Source: Elusimicrobiota bacterium
GTDB lineage: Bacteria > Elusimicrobiota > Elusimicrobia > UBA1565 > UBA9628
Reading direction: 5' to 3'
DNA length: 64,000 bases
NCBI GenBank assembly: GCA_016182905.1
Contig: JACPFR010000009.1
Coordinates: 124,001-188,000 of the forward strand
This document shows, in pieces, positions 1 through 8,612 of this stretch. Each line of letters starts with the position of its first letter. The first letter of the stretch is position 1. A program made the translations under genes and the position numbers. Under the pieces are notes generated by a model. It was not told where the DNA came from. It searched no databases and was given only the letters and a program-made list of their open reading frames with translations.

Positions 1-8
1 CGTCGCCA

Positions 9-1142
9 TCAACCCCGAGGACGAAGCCAGGCGAGCGCGGCAGCGCGGGTCTTGAGCTTCCCCGCGCGCTGCAGCTTCGCGGCCCCGTCCAGCAGCTTGT
101 GGAACTCGGGGCCGGGCTTGTGGCCGAGCGCGATGAGGTCGGCTCCCGTCAGGAAGCAGGGCTTCAGCGCCGCCGGCGGCGCCTTCGGAAGGAAGCGGCG
201 CACGGCGGCGGCGACCGGAGGCTCGGGCGCGGTCCGCGGCGACTTGTCCGAGAACGCCAGGGCCAGCGCCTCGTGCAGGATCGTTCGGAGGTGGTGGGGA
301 TGAGGGAAGGCGTCGACGAACGCCCGTCCCTTCTCCGCGCCCAGAGCCAGCGCCAGCGCCGCCAGGCGCGGCTCGACCCCGGCGGGCAAGGCGAGCGCGC
401 ACGGCAGGTCGGGATGGATCAGGTCCAGGTAGCCCCAGGACTTGAGGAGCGCGAACGCCGGACGGGGGTCCCTCTCGCCCAGCAGGGAGACGAGCTCGTG
501 GAGCAGGCGGTGCGGCGAGAGCTTGGCGGCGTGGCCCGCGGCCAGCGCGTCCTGGGCCTCGTCGACCATGCCCGGGGCCGCACGGTACTTGAGCCGGGCG
601 AGGAAGCGCGCGGCGCGGAACACGCGCGTCGGGTCGTCGTGGAAGCTCGCGGGATGGAGCACGCGCAGGACGCGGTCCTTGAGGTCGCGCAGCCCGCCGT
701 ACGGATCGGTCAAGGAACGCGAGCCGTCGTCCAGGCGCACGGCCAAGGCGTTGACCGTGAAATCGCGGCGGAACAGGTCGCGCTCGATGGGGACGCGGAC
801 CGCGTCGACGACGGGCAGGCTCGCCGGCTCGGGATAGGTCTCGGCGCGCGTCGTCGCCACGTCCACGCGGAACCGCCCCGCCGACACGACGCGGCGCGTG
901 CCGAAGCGGCCGAACGCCTCGACGGTCCCGCCGAGCAGGCGGGCCGCGGCGGAGGCGATGGGATCGGGATCGCCGGCGACGGTCAGGTCGAGGTCGAAGT
1001 TCGGGCGGCGCAGCAGCCAGTCGCGGACCGGGCCGCCGACGGCGTACAGCGGCGTCGCGCGGCGGCGCGCCTCCGCGGCCAGCGGCGCCAGGATCTTCGC
1101 CGCCTCGCCGGGGACGGCGACCCGCGTGATGGCTCCGCTCAA
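9..1142 (-). CDS. cca: CCA-adding enzyme / poly(A) polymerase family nucleotidyltransferase
   Basis: Class II tRNA nucleotidyltransferase-like protein of 377 aa that would add or repair the 3' CCA of tRNAs in the cytoplasm. The head domain shows the GG pair at residues 36-37, the metal-binding DLD at 50-52 and the RRDFTVNA motif at 125-132, followed by an alpha-helical RNA-binding tail. No ATG or GTG fits: the likely start is a TTG that overlaps the TGA of the upstream CpXC gene (TTGA), implying translational coupling. An in-frame extension into the upstream gene looks like a shadow reading. CCA-adding and poly(A)-adding members of the family cannot be told apart by eye. Confidence 0.88.
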   Translation of the reverse strand: MSGAITRVAVPGEAAKILAPLAAEARRRATPLYAVGGPVRDWLLRRPNFDLDLTVAGDPDPIASAAARLLGGTVEAFGRFGTRRVVSAGRFRVDVATTRAETYPEPASLPVVDAVRVPIERDLFRRDFTVNALAVRLDDGSRSLTDPYGGLRDLKDRVLRVLHPASFHDDPTRVFRAARFLARLKYRAAPGMVDEAQDALAAGHAAKLSPHRLLHELVSLLGERDPRPAFALLKSWGYLDLIHPDLPCALALPAGVEPRLAALALALGAEKGRAFVDAFPHPHHLRTILHEALALAFSDKSPRTAPEPPVAAAVRRFLPKAPPAALKPCFLTGADLIALGHKPGPEFHKLLDGAAKLQRAGKLKTRAAALAWLRPRG

Positions 1143-1792
1143 TCCGCCGCCAGCGCGGCGGGCGGCAGGCCCGCCGACGGGTCCTTCTCCAGCTTCGCGA
1201 GGTAATCGGCCCACGCCGTGAGGCGGTCGTTGGCCGCGAGGATCCTCTTGATCCCCGCGATGACCGACTCCCGCGTCGGCTTCCTGCCCTCGTACGGGAG
1301 CCAGGACGGGGCGGCGTTCTCGCGCGCCCACGACGGGCTCGCCCGGTAGACGCCGAGCTTGAGGTCTTTCGCGAAGAACGCCATGACGTCGCGCTCGTCG
1401 CGGCGCCAGTCCTCGAACTCGAGGAGCTGCGCGAGACCCTCGGGACCGAAGAACACCTCGGGCTCGTGGCCGACCGGCAGATGGTCCCCGAGCGCGCCGC
1501 GCATCGCGGCGAAGTCGGCCGACATCTTCTCGCGCCACTTCGCCTCCTCGGCCTTGAACGTCAGGGGGAACACGAAGGCGAGGATCTCGTCATCCGGCTC
1601 GTAGTAGATCCACGCCGCCTCGGGCAGGAAGGCCGCGCCGCACGACGGGCAGAGCAGGAGGTTGCACTCCATCGCCTTGGCCTGGTCCCGCAGGATCGGG
1701 TCCTTGCCGCCGTGCACGAAGCTCCAGATCGGAGCGTCGAACCCGTCCGTGCAGTTCGGACAGTTCGCCTCGATGGTCCCTTGGAATGACAT
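1139..1792 (-). CDS. CpXC-domain zinc-ribbon-like protein
   Basis: A 217-aa cytoplasmic protein of unknown role. Cysteine pairs at C11/C14 (CPNC) and C48/C51 (CPSC), with an extra C43, flank a region of the CpXC family (PF14353) type, where the two pairs are believed to form a metal-binding fold. The remainder is acidic and hydrophilic without membrane segments. The start ATG is preceded by no Shine-Dalgarno but by TATAAT exactly 6 nt upstream, so the message is probably leaderless. It is the first gene of a two-gene unit with the CCA-adding enzyme, whose TTG overlaps its TGA. Function in this pairing is not known. Confidence 0.75.
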   Translation of the reverse strand: MSFQGTIEANCPNCTDGFDAPIWSFVHGGKDPILRDQAKAMECNLLLCPSCGAAFLPEAAWIYYEPDDEILAFVFPLTFKAEEAKWREKMSADFAAMRGALGDHLPVGHEPEVFFGPEGLAQLLEFEDWRRDERDVMAFFAKDLKLGVYRASPSWARENAAPSWLPYEGRKPTRESVIAGIKRILAANDRLTAWADYLAKLEKDPSAGLPPAALAAD

Positions 1793-1798
1793 GCCCTG

Positions 1799-1804
1799 AT
1801 TATA
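1799..1804 (-). promoter_or_regulatory. -10 box TATAAT of the CpXC-cca unit (leaderless)
   Basis: Perfect TATAAT on the minus strand, separated from the ATG at 1792 by the 6 nt CAGGGC. A transcription start 7 nt downstream would coincide with the A of the ATG. Confidence 0.7.
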
Positions 1805-1837
1805 GCTAACGCACTACGCCAGGTGACGCCCGCGCCT

Positions 1838-2034
1838 GGTGTCAGGTTCGCAAATTCGTTGAATTCGGGAACGGGGCGGAGAGTCGACGTCCGGAGGGGC
1901 TTGGGATTGACGCGACCATGTCCGTCATTGTCGCGTCTATCCCGGAGGGCGGGGCCAATCCCGCCCGTCCCCGACGGACGTCGACTCTCCGCCCCGCCCG
2001 AGTGAGAATTCGACGAATTTGCGAACCTGACACC
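1838..2034. repeat. 197-bp palindromic intergenic element with GGTGTCAGG/CCTGACACC ends
   Basis: The two ends are inverted copies: the outer arm starting GGTGTCAGGTTCGCAAATTC pairs with 2006-2034, and a second perfect 20-bp arm (GGGGCGGAGAGTCGACGTCC, near 1875-1895) pairs with 1974-1995. The centre holds another small hairpin around GACGCGAC/GTCGCGTC. It fills the space between the DUF4175-like gene end and the CpXC promoter, contains no plausible gene, and resembles REP/BIME-type or MITE-like elements. The same GGTGYCAGG terminus occurs in the hairpin at 33650-33728. Confidence 0.85.
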
Positions 2035-2041
2035 GTCCCCC

Positions 2042-5000
2042 CTATCGGGTCAATCGACGGAAGTATTCCTTGATCGCGGAGTCGTGGGCGGCGGGGCGGG
2101 GCTCGCGCAGGGAGCGCTCGAGCTCCTCGCGCAGCTCGCGCGGGGGCCGGTACTCGTCGGCGGAGGGCAGGCGCACGCGGCCGGTCGCGCTGCCGCGCGC
2201 GCCGCGCGGCGCGGAGCGCACGGCGCCGCCGGGGATGTCGAAGGGCCGGCTCAGGGGGTCGCCGCCGCCGCCCGTGCCGCCGCCGGGTTCGTCCTCGGAG
2301 GCGCCGTCGTCGTCCTGGAGGATCGCCAGCGCGGCCTCGCCGCGCCGCAGGCCCTCGGACGCCTCCTGCTCGGACATCGCGTCGTCGATGCGGCGCGCCG
2401 GGCCGCCGGGCATGACGCCGAGGACGCCGGCCGCGTCGGAGACCACGCGGCGCAGGCGCGCGGCCGACTCCCGCGCCGCCGCCTGGATGTCGGCCGCCTC
2501 GCGCGTCGCGGCCGGGTCGAGGGCGGGGCCGCCGACGCCGCGTTCGAGCGCCGAGGCGGCGTCGTCGAGGGCCTTCGCGGACGCCTCGTGCGCCGCGGCG
2601 CGCGCCCGGTCGGACAGGGACGCCTGGCGGGACTGGCCGGCGGCGGCGCGCATGAGCCGGACCGCCTCGTCCGCCCGGCCCGCCTTGAGGCGCTCCCGCG
2701 CCGCGCGGGCCGCGCGCTCCGCCTCGGCCGCGGGCGCGGACGCCAGCGCCGTGTCGATCGCGTCCTGCGTCTGGAGGAGCAGCTCCTTCTGCGCCCGCAC
2801 CGTCGCCGCGAGGCGCGCGTTCTCGCGGCGGCGCGCGGCCTCGACGGCCTTCTCCTGGCGCGCCACGGCCTCGCGCCAGGCCTGCGCCACGCGTCCGGCC
2901 GACTCCTTGGCCTTTCCCGCCTGGGACTGGGCGGCGCGCTTGCCCGACTCGCGCAGGCCCTTCGCGACGCGGGACAGCTTCTCCGCCAGATCCTTGGCCG
3001 CCTTCGCGGCGCCGGCGGCGTCGCCGCTCTGCAGGGCGCGGCGCAGGGCGGACGCCGCCTCGCGCGCGCCCTCGAGCGGGAGCTCGCGGACCTTGGCCGT
3101 CTCCTCGGAGGCGACCGGAAGGGATTCGATGGACCGCCGCAGCTCCTCGAGGGCCGCGTCCACGGAGGACAGCGCCTTCTGCAGGTCGGCCGCCTCGGCC
3201 GGGGACAGCTTCTCCTTGAGGCGCTCGATGGAGTCTTCCAGCGCGCGGCCCTCGCGCTCGGCGTCGAAGGCGCGGTCGGACATGTCCTGGGTGTTCTGCA
3301 CGCTCGCGCCCGCGCGCAGGGCGGAGGACGCGGCGCGCGCCTGCTCGGCCAGCGCGGACTGCTCGCGGGCGGCCCGGGGAAGGTCGCGCTCCTTGAGCGC
3401 GGCCTCGGCCTTGGGAAGGCCTTCCATGCCCGCGGCGGCCAGGCTCTCGGCGGCGGCCGCGGCCTGGTCGGCGAGGCCGGGGTTGGCGCGCGGGTCGTCG
3501 CGCATCGCGTCGTTCCACGCCATCAGGGCGCCCGCGGCGGCCGACCACAGGCCGTTCACGGGACGGGCCGCCTCGCGCGCGGCGTCCTCGTCGCCGGAGG
3601 CGGCGGCCTTCGCGGCCGCCTCTGCCGCGGCGGCGGCGCGATCGAGCGCGGCGAGAGCCCGCTCGCGCGCCGCGAGCGCCTCGGCGTGCTCCGCGTCGAC
3701 GTCGACGACGTCGACCGAGCCTTTCTCGGAGCGCGCGGTCTGGGGAGGCGACGCGTCGTCGGACGCCTCGAGCCAGAACTCGACCGCGCCGCCCGGGGCG
3801 AGGTCGCGCAGCGCGAGGACGGCGTCGCCGAGCGTCTCCGAGGAGCCGCGGTCGATCGGCAGCGCCCGCCGGCGGATCGCCGCGCCCCTGGGGGCGACGA
3901 CGAGCTCCAGGCGCGTCAGGGCGCCGTCGTCGCGCGCGGAGTAGGCGATCGTCACCGTGTCCCGCGGCCCGGCCTGCAGCGGGACCTGGGGCGACAGGAG
4001 CTCGACCGTCGGCTTGCCGTCGCCGAGGACGCTCAGCGCGTAGACGGGCGGCGAGGGATCGCTCCGGCCGTCCGCCGAGACGAGGGCCAAGGACAGGGTC
4101 GCGTCCTCCTGAGCCAGGAACCCGGCCGACCACGTGCCGCGGTCCTCCCGCATCGGCAGCGGCGCCGGGAGCGCGGACAGCCGCAGCGCGGCCGACGCGA
4201 GCGGGGCGGCGGAGCCGCCCTGCACCGTCACCCAGTCGCCGCGCCGGGCGCGCACCGGAGCGTCCACGCCGAGGACGAAGGTCCGCTCGCCGCGGGCGCC
4301 GTGGACGACCGCCTTGGCGTCCTCGAGGCGCGGGGCCGGCACGGCCCGCAGGCGCCGCGCGGAGGTGACGAGGCCCCGGCTCCGGGCGCGATACTCGAGC
4401 GGCCCGGCCAGGGCGCCCGTCTCGAACGAGCCGGAGACCGCGTCCACGGCGTCCCACGACGCCGCCCTCCAGGTTCCGCCCTCGCCGCGGGTCTCGAGCG
4501 CGAGGTCCGCGCCGCGCAGGCCCGCGGCCGAGCCTTCGGGCGTCAGGCGCGCGGTCAGGACGGCCGACGCTCCCTGATCCACGCTCGCGTCGCCGGGAAG
4601 GAGGACGACGAGGCGGTCGAGCGGCGCGTCGCGCCAGGGCGCCAGCACGCGCGTCCAGGAGCCGCGCGCCCCGGCGGCCAGGCACAGGGCCAGCGTCGCC
4701 GCCGCGCCGGCGGCCGCGCCGGCGCGAGCCGCGCGCGACGGCGTCCAGGAGTACAGCGGCGACTCCGGGAGCCCCGCCGCCAGCGCGTCGGCCCTCGCGA
4801 GATGCTCGCGCCGCAGCTCGGCGGACACGTCCCGGCCGCCGCTCTCGGAGCGCAGCGCCCAGGCCGGGGAGAGCATCGCCCGCGTCTCGGGCCAGCGGCG
4901 GGCGGCGTCGGCGAAGACCGACTCCCAATCGACCGCGCGCCAGGGGGCGATCAGGCCGCGCCAGGCGTGGACGGCGAGCGCCGCGGCCCCCGCCAGCCAG

Positions 5001-5161
5001 GCCGCGAGGCGCAGCGGCTGCGGCAGGGGAAGGAGGCGGTCGGCCGCGGCCATGGCCGCCGCGGCGGCGAGCCCCCAGCCCAGGACGCGGGCCGCGGCTT
5101 CGAGAGCGAGGGCCCGGCGGCGCTGGAAGCGCCACGCGGACACGCGTGTTTCAAGGCTCAT
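2042..5161 (-). CDS. DUF4175-like large membrane protein with Ala-rich coiled coil
   Basis: A 1039-aa envelope protein. Two hydrophobic segments lie at about residues 25-70 and a third at about 150-170, followed by a beta-rich region to about 460 and a very long Ala/Glu/Arg-rich helical part to the end. The C-terminus (PPRELREELERSLRE then EYFRRLTR) resembles the tail of the DUF4175-type proteins that in many bacteria sit beside MoxR/BatA genes; no such neighbours occur here. The start is an ATG without Shine-Dalgarno, preceded by TACACT 5 nt upstream, so probably leaderless. The role is unknown; a structural or surveillance role in the envelope is only a guess. Several long open frames on both strands across this gene are high-GC shadows. 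Confidence 0.7.
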   Translation of the reverse strand: MSLETRVSAWRFQRRRALALEAAARVLGWGLAAAAAMAAADRLLPLPQPLRLAAWLAGAAALAVHAWRGLIAPWRAVDWESVFADAARRWPETRAMLSPAWALRSESGGRDVSAELRREHLARADALAAGLPESPLYSWTPSRAARAGAAAGAAATLALCLAAGARGSWTRVLAPWRDAPLDRLVVLLPGDASVDQGASAVLTARLTPEGSAAGLRGADLALETRGEGGTWRAASWDAVDAVSGSFETGALAGPLEYRARSRGLVTSARRLRAVPAPRLEDAKAVVHGARGERTFVLGVDAPVRARRGDWVTVQGGSAAPLASAALRLSALPAPLPMREDRGTWSAGFLAQEDATLSLALVSADGRSDPSPPVYALSVLGDGKPTVELLSPQVPLQAGPRDTVTIAYSARDDGALTRLELVVAPRGAAIRRRALPIDRGSSETLGDAVLALRDLAPGGAVEFWLEASDDASPPQTARSEKGSVDVVDVDAEHAEALAARERALAALDRAAAAAEAAAKAAASGDEDAAREAARPVNGLWSAAAGALMAWNDAMRDDPRANPGLADQAAAAAESLAAAGMEGLPKAEAALKERDLPRAAREQSALAEQARAASSALRAGASVQNTQDMSDRAFDAEREGRALEDSIERLKEKLSPAEAADLQKALSSVDAALEELRRSIESLPVASEETAKVRELPLEGAREAASALRRALQSGDAAGAAKAAKDLAEKLSRVAKGLRESGKRAAQSQAGKAKESAGRVAQAWREAVARQEKAVEAARRRENARLAATVRAQKELLLQTQDAIDTALASAPAAEAERAARAARERLKAGRADEAVRLMRAAAGQSRQASLSDRARAAAHEASAKALDDAASALERGVGGPALDPAATREAADIQAAARESAARLRRVVSDAAGVLGVMPGGPARRIDDAMSEQEASEGLRRGEAALAILQDDDGASEDEPGGGTGGGGDPLSRPFDIPGGAVRSAPRGARGSATGRVRLPSADEYRPPRELREELERSLREPRPAAHDSAIKEYFRRLTR

Positions 5162-5208
5162 GACTCAGTGTACCGAAAGCGTCGCGGCCGCGCCAGCGAG
5201 GTCCGGGC

Positions 5209-5535
5209 TTACGCGACTTCGGCGACGGCGGGAGAGGACAGGCGGCTTTCGGCTTCGCGCAGGTCGCGCAGCGCCTCGCGGCGCCGGTCGAGCTCGTGCG
5301 CGGGGGTGCGGCGCTTGACGTGATCGCGCTCGATCTCCATCAGGATGTCCTCGGCGCGCACCGAATCCGCGTAAGGGCGGGCGTGGAACATCGAACGCCA
5401 GCCGGCCCGTATCTCGCCGACCGCGTCCCACTCGTGGAGGATCGTCTCGAGGAGGGTCTTGAGCACCATGCCGACGCCCACGAGGCCGACCGTGAGGGTG
5501 AACATGAACTTGACGTACATCTCCATGGAACTCAT
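5209..5535 (-). CDS. small single-pass membrane protein
   Basis: A 108-aa protein with one hydrophobic helix at about residues 5-30 and a charged, helical cytoplasmic tail rich in Arg and Glu (ERDHVKRRTPAHELDRRREA). I do not recognise the family. An upstream in-frame ATG at 5601 would add 22 residues of low-complexity Pro/Arg sequence; I prefer the ATG at 5535 because TACAAT lies exactly 6 nt before it, the spacing seen at many starts in this window. It lies between the MFS gene and the DUF4175-like gene, all on the minus strand. Confidence 0.6.
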   Translation of the reverse strand: MSSMEMYVKFMFTLTVGLVGVGMVLKTLLETILHEWDAVGEIRAGWRSMFHARPYADSVRAEDILMEIERDHVKRRTPAHELDRRREALRDLREAESRLSSPAVAEVA

Positions 5536-5541
5536 ATCGAC

Positions 5542-5547
5542 ATTGTA
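5542..5547 (-). promoter_or_regulatory. -10 box TACAAT of the 108-aa membrane protein gene (leaderless)
   Basis: TACAAT on the minus strand followed by the 6-nt spacer GTCGAT and the ATG; no Shine-Dalgarno. Confidence 0.55.
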
Positions 5548-5629
5548 GCCGCCCGGCCGCCCCGGCGCACGGGCCGACGGGGCCCGGCGGTGAGAGCCCA
5601 AGGACCCATCTCGAATTGGGCCATAAGGC

Positions 5630-6820
5630 CTATATCCGCCTCATGCGCCGGCCGTAGCCCGCGGCGAGCGCGGCCATGCCCAGGGCCATGCCCGTGGTGG
5701 TCCAGGCCGCGCCGAACCGGGAGGCGAGGCCGCCCGCGACGAAGCTCCCCAGCGGCGAGAGGCCGATGAAGATCATGGAGTAGAAGCTCATGACGCGGCC
5801 GCGATGCCGGTCGTCCGACAGCTCCTGGAGCGCCGTGTTGGCCCCGGCCAGCACGCGGATGGCGAACCAGCCGATCATCGCCATAAACAGGCAGGACAGC
5901 CAGAAATGGGTCGACCAGGCCATGCAGGCCAGCGCGACGGCCAGGCCGGCCGAGCCCGAGACGATCGCCGCGCCCACGCCCTCCGCGCCCCGGCGCCGCG
6001 CCAGGGCCAGGGCCCCGATCATCGCCCCGACGCCCGAGAACGAGGACAGGATGCCGAGGCCCTTCGCGCCCGAATGGAGGACGTCCTCGGCGAAGACCGG
6101 CATCAAGGTGTAGACCGGGAGGCCCACGATGCCCACGACCGTGAGGGCCATCAGCACGAGCCGGATCGGCTCGCGGCCGAAGGCGTAGGCCATGCCGTCG
6201 CCGATCTCCTGCCACGGCCCGCCGCGCGGCTCCGGAGGCGGCGGCTGGCGCACGCCGCGGATCGCCTTCAGCGCGAACAGGACCGCCACGTAGCTGAGCG
6301 CGTTGATCCCGAAGCAGCCCGCCTCGCCCGCGTAGGCGATGGCCAGCCCCGCGAGCGCCGGGCCCACGATGCGCGAGGCGTTGACGACGGTCGAGTTGAG
6401 CATGATCGCGTTGTGCCGGTGGTCGACGGGCACCAGCTCGCCGATCAGGACCTGGCGCGCGGGCATGTCGAACGCGTTGACCACGCCGAGCCCGAACGAG
6501 AGCAGGAACACGTGCCAGACTTCGATGCGCCCGCCCCAGGTCAGGAGCGCCAGCAGCGAGGCCTGGACCATGGCCAGGAGCTGGGTGCGCTTGACGAGGC
6601 GCAGGTGGTCGGCGTGGTCCACCGCGAAGCCCGCGTAGAAGCCGAGGACGAGCACCGGAAGCTGGCCGACCAGCGCGACGAGCCCGAGCATCAGCGGGTC
6701 CCTCGTGAGGCGATAGACGAGCCAGGCCTGCGCGGTGTTCTGCATCCAGGATCCGACCAGGGAGACGAACTGGCCGAAGAAGAAGAGCCGGAAGTTCCGG
6801 TGGCTCAGGGCCGTGAACAT
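5630..6820 (-). CDS. MFS transporter (MFS_3 / EntS-like exporter family)
   Basis: A 396-aa major facilitator protein with about 12 hydrophobic helices and the start FTALSHRNFRLFFFGQFVSL typical of the MFS_3 (PF05977) exporters. An ALxxRRR-type cytoplasmic loop after helix 8 and the first-half loop VDHADHLRL are seen. Members export siderophores or drugs; the substrate here cannot be inferred. The ATG lies 16 nt inside the 3' end of the aldo/keto reductase gene, so the two are co-transcribed and probably translationally coupled. Nothing indicates siderophore synthesis nearby. Confidence 0.85.
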   Translation of the reverse strand: MFTALSHRNFRLFFFGQFVSLVGSWMQNTAQAWLVYRLTRDPLMLGLVALVGQLPVLVLGFYAGFAVDHADHLRLVKRTQLLAMVQASLLALLTWGGRIEVWHVFLLSFGLGVVNAFDMPARQVLIGELVPVDHRHNAIMLNSTVVNASRIVGPALAGLAIAYAGEAGCFGINALSYVAVLFALKAIRGVRQPPPPEPRGGPWQEIGDGMAYAFGREPIRLVLMALTVVGIVGLPVYTLMPVFAEDVLHSGAKGLGILSSFSGVGAMIGALALARRRGAEGVGAAIVSGSAGLAVALACMAWSTHFWLSCLFMAMIGWFAIRVLAGANTALQELSDDRHRGRVMSFYSMIFIGLSPLGSFVAGGLASRFGAAWTTTGMALGMAALAAGYGRRMRRI

Positions 6821-7734
6821 AGCTCCGAGGCGCGGTCGAGCAGGGCCGCCGCGCGCGGCGAAAGAGGCTTCGAGTCCAGGAGCTCGGCCAGCTGGGCCGG
6901 CGTGCGCGCGCCGAGCGTCGCGCTCGCGACGAACGGCTTGCCCATGATCCAGCCGAGGGCCGCCTGCGCGCAGGTCGAGCGCTCGAGCGCGGCGACCGCC
7001 TGGAGGACCTTGACCAGGGCCGCGCCGCGCTGCGGCTCCACGTAAGGAAAGGCGTCCGCGCCCGCGCGGCGTCCGGACGCGGCCGCCGACGCGTACTTGC
7101 CGCTGAGCAGCCCCCCCGCGAGCGGGCTCCACGAGACCAGCGAGACCCCGTCGCGCTCCGCGACCGGCACGAGGTCGTTCTCCGCGAAGCGCGCGGCGAG
7201 GCTGTACTGCACCTGGTCGAAGGCGAAGCGCCCGCGCGCGGAGACCAGCTGCTCGCCGGAGAAGTTCGAGCAGCCGAGGACGCGGACCTTGCCGGCCTCA
7301 GCCGCCGCCTCCAGCGCCCGGAGGCTCTCCTCGAGGGGGACCTCGCGGTCCCACCCGTGCGGCATGTAGAGATCGACGTGATCGGTCTTCAGGCGCTTCA
7401 GGCTGGCGTCGAGGGCTTTCTTGATCCAGCGCGCGGAGAGGCCGCCCGTAGACGGGTCGCCCTCGTCCATCCGGCCGAGCACCTTGGTCGCGATCAAGAA
7501 GCGGCTGCGCCGCTTCCTGAGTATCCGGCCGAGCATCTCCTCCGCCGCGCCGCGGCCGTAGATGTCGGCGGTGTCGATGAGGTTGACGCCCCGCTCGAGC
7601 GCGAGGTCGATCAAGGATGACGCGGTCTTGTCGTCGATCGCCCCCACCCCGTGCCAGTCCGCGCCGAAGTTCATCGTGCCCAGCGAGAGCGCGGACACCT
7701 GGAGACCGGACCGGCCGAGGGGATTCATCCGCAC
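6805..7734 (-). CDS. aldo/keto reductase
   Basis: A 309-aa NADPH-type aldo/keto reductase with the complete catalytic tetrad visible: D54 and Y59 (DTADIYGRG), K84 (FLIATKV) and H126 (LYMPHGWD). The barrel begins MNPLGRSGLQVSALSLGTMNF, close to the YajO/Tas-like oxidoreductases. Substrate unknown. The start is taken as the GTG at 7734, two codons before an ATG, because TAGAAT lies exactly 6 nt upstream and there is no Shine-Dalgarno. It heads an operon with the overlapping MFS gene, suggesting reduction and export of a related compound, which is inference only. Confidence 0.9.
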   Translation of the reverse strand: MRMNPLGRSGLQVSALSLGTMNFGADWHGVGAIDDKTASSLIDLALERGVNLIDTADIYGRGAAEEMLGRILRKRRSRFLIATKVLGRMDEGDPSTGGLSARWIKKALDASLKRLKTDHVDLYMPHGWDREVPLEESLRALEAAAEAGKVRVLGCSNFSGEQLVSARGRFAFDQVQYSLAARFAENDLVPVAERDGVSLVSWSPLAGGLLSGKYASAAASGRRAGADAFPYVEPQRGAALVKVLQAVAALERSTCAQAALGWIMGKPFVASATLGARTPAQLAELLDSKPLSPRAAALLDRASELCSRP

Positions 7735-7740
7735 GCGGGC

Positions 7741-7746
7741 ATTCTA
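7741..7746 (-). promoter_or_regulatory. -10 box TAGAAT of the aldo/keto reductase operon (leaderless)
   Basis: TAGAAT on the minus strand, 6 nt (GCCCGC) before the GTG start at 7734. Confidence 0.6.
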
Positions 7747-7755
7747 TCAAGAAAG

Positions 7756-7801
7756 CTTTACCGGGCGGGCATGGGCGCCCGGCGGCCGCTTTGATAGCCT
7801 C
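7756..7801 (+). promoter_or_regulatory. promoter module copy A (TTTACC ... GCATGG ... TTTGATAGCCTC)
   Basis: This 46-bp block is repeated before the next gene at 8613-8658, same length and about 38 of 46 bases identical by hand alignment. It ends in TAGCCT (7795-7800), a TANNNT box 6 nt before the ATG at 7807, so the hydrolase message is probably leaderless. No TTGACA is present at 17 bp; the conserved TTTACC and GCATGG may be regulator or sigma-factor contacts. Confidence 0.55.
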
Positions 7802-7806
7802 GGCCC

Positions 7807-8598
7807 ATGCGAGTATTGATGTCCCGCCCGGACCATTTCGAGATCGCCTACGAGATCAATCCGTGGATGCATATCGGGAACCAGGCCCGCTCCCGGCGCG
7901 CGCTGAGCCAGTGGCGGCGCCTCTACGACCTCTACCGCCGCTCGGGGGTCGACGTCGAGCTGGTGGACCAGCCCCGGGGCCTTCCGGATTTCGTCTTCAC
8001 CGCCAACGGCGGCCTCGTGTTCGGGAAGAAGGTCGTCCTGCCCTCGTTCCGCCCGGCGCAGCGACGGCCCGAGACCGCTCATTTCAAGGCCTGGTTCGAG
8101 GGCCACGGCTTCGAGACCCTCGCCGTCAAGAACCATTTCGAAGGCGAGGGCGACGCGCTCTTCTTCCGCGGCACGCTGTGCATCGGCTACGGGCAGCGCA
8201 CCTCCCTCGAGAGCCACGCCGAGGTGCGGGACCTGCTCGGAGTGAGCCCGCTGTCGCTCGAGCTGGTCGACCCGCGGTTCTATCACCTGGATACCTGCTT
8301 CGCGCCGCTGGGCGACGTCGTGCTGTATTACCCGCAGGCCTTCAGCCGCGACGGCCGCGCGGCCATCGAGGCGCTCGCGCCGTCGGAGAAGCGCGTCGCC
8401 TTGAGCCTCGAGGAGGCCGAGGACTTCGCCGCGAACTGCATGCTGATCGACGGCGTCGCGGTCTCCTCCTGCGCGCTCAAGAGCTTCGAGCGGAAGCTGG
8501 CCGGCGCCGGGCTGGGCAGCGCCGCCTTCGGGCTCGGCGAGTTCATGAAGGCCGGCGGCGGGACCAAGTGCCTCACCCTCAAGCTCGACAACCCCTGA
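7807..8598 (+). CDS. amidinotransferase/DDAH-type guanidino hydrolase
   Basis: A 263-aa pentein-fold enzyme of the arginine deiminase / dimethylarginine dimethylaminohydrolase group, which attacks a guanidino carbon through a Cys thiolate. Visible markers are the substrate loop PDFVFTANGG (about residues 59-68), the catalytic-His segment FYHLDTCF (about 158-165), and the nucleophile Cys in GGGTKCLTLKL near the C-terminus. The N-terminus (VLMSRPDHFEIAYEINPWM) matches proteins annotated as DDAH-like in many bacteria. Whether the substrate is dimethylarginine, arginine or citrulline-like is not decidable. The start follows TAGCCT by 6 nt with no Shine-Dalgarno. Confidence 0.85.
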   Translation: MRVLMSRPDHFEIAYEINPWMHIGNQARSRRALSQWRRLYDLYRRSGVDVELVDQPRGLPDFVFTANGGLVFGKKVVLPSFRPAQRRPETAHFKAWFEGHGFETLAVKNHFEGEGDALFFRGTLCIGYGQRTSLESHAEVRDLLGVSPLSLELVDPRFYHLDTCFAPLGDVVLYYPQAFSRDGRAAIEALAPSEKRVALSLEEAEDFAANCMLIDGVAVSSCALKSFERKLAGAGLGSAAFGLGEFMKAGGGTKCLTLKLDNP

Positions 8599-8612
8599 AC
8601 CCATCACGAGAC

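Noticed and set aside
9-1538. A 509-aa version of the CCA-adding enzyme
   Set aside because: The first about 130 residues are the shadow of the CpXC gene in another frame; similarity to the family begins at the TTG at 1142.
1842-5323. Several open frames over 1000 codons on both strands overlapping the DUF4175-like gene
   Set aside because: They are Arg/Gly/Pro-rich or Ala/Gly-rich shadow translations of a high-GC gene without domains, and one runs through the palindromic element. The 1039-aa frame has membrane helices and a recognisable C-terminus.
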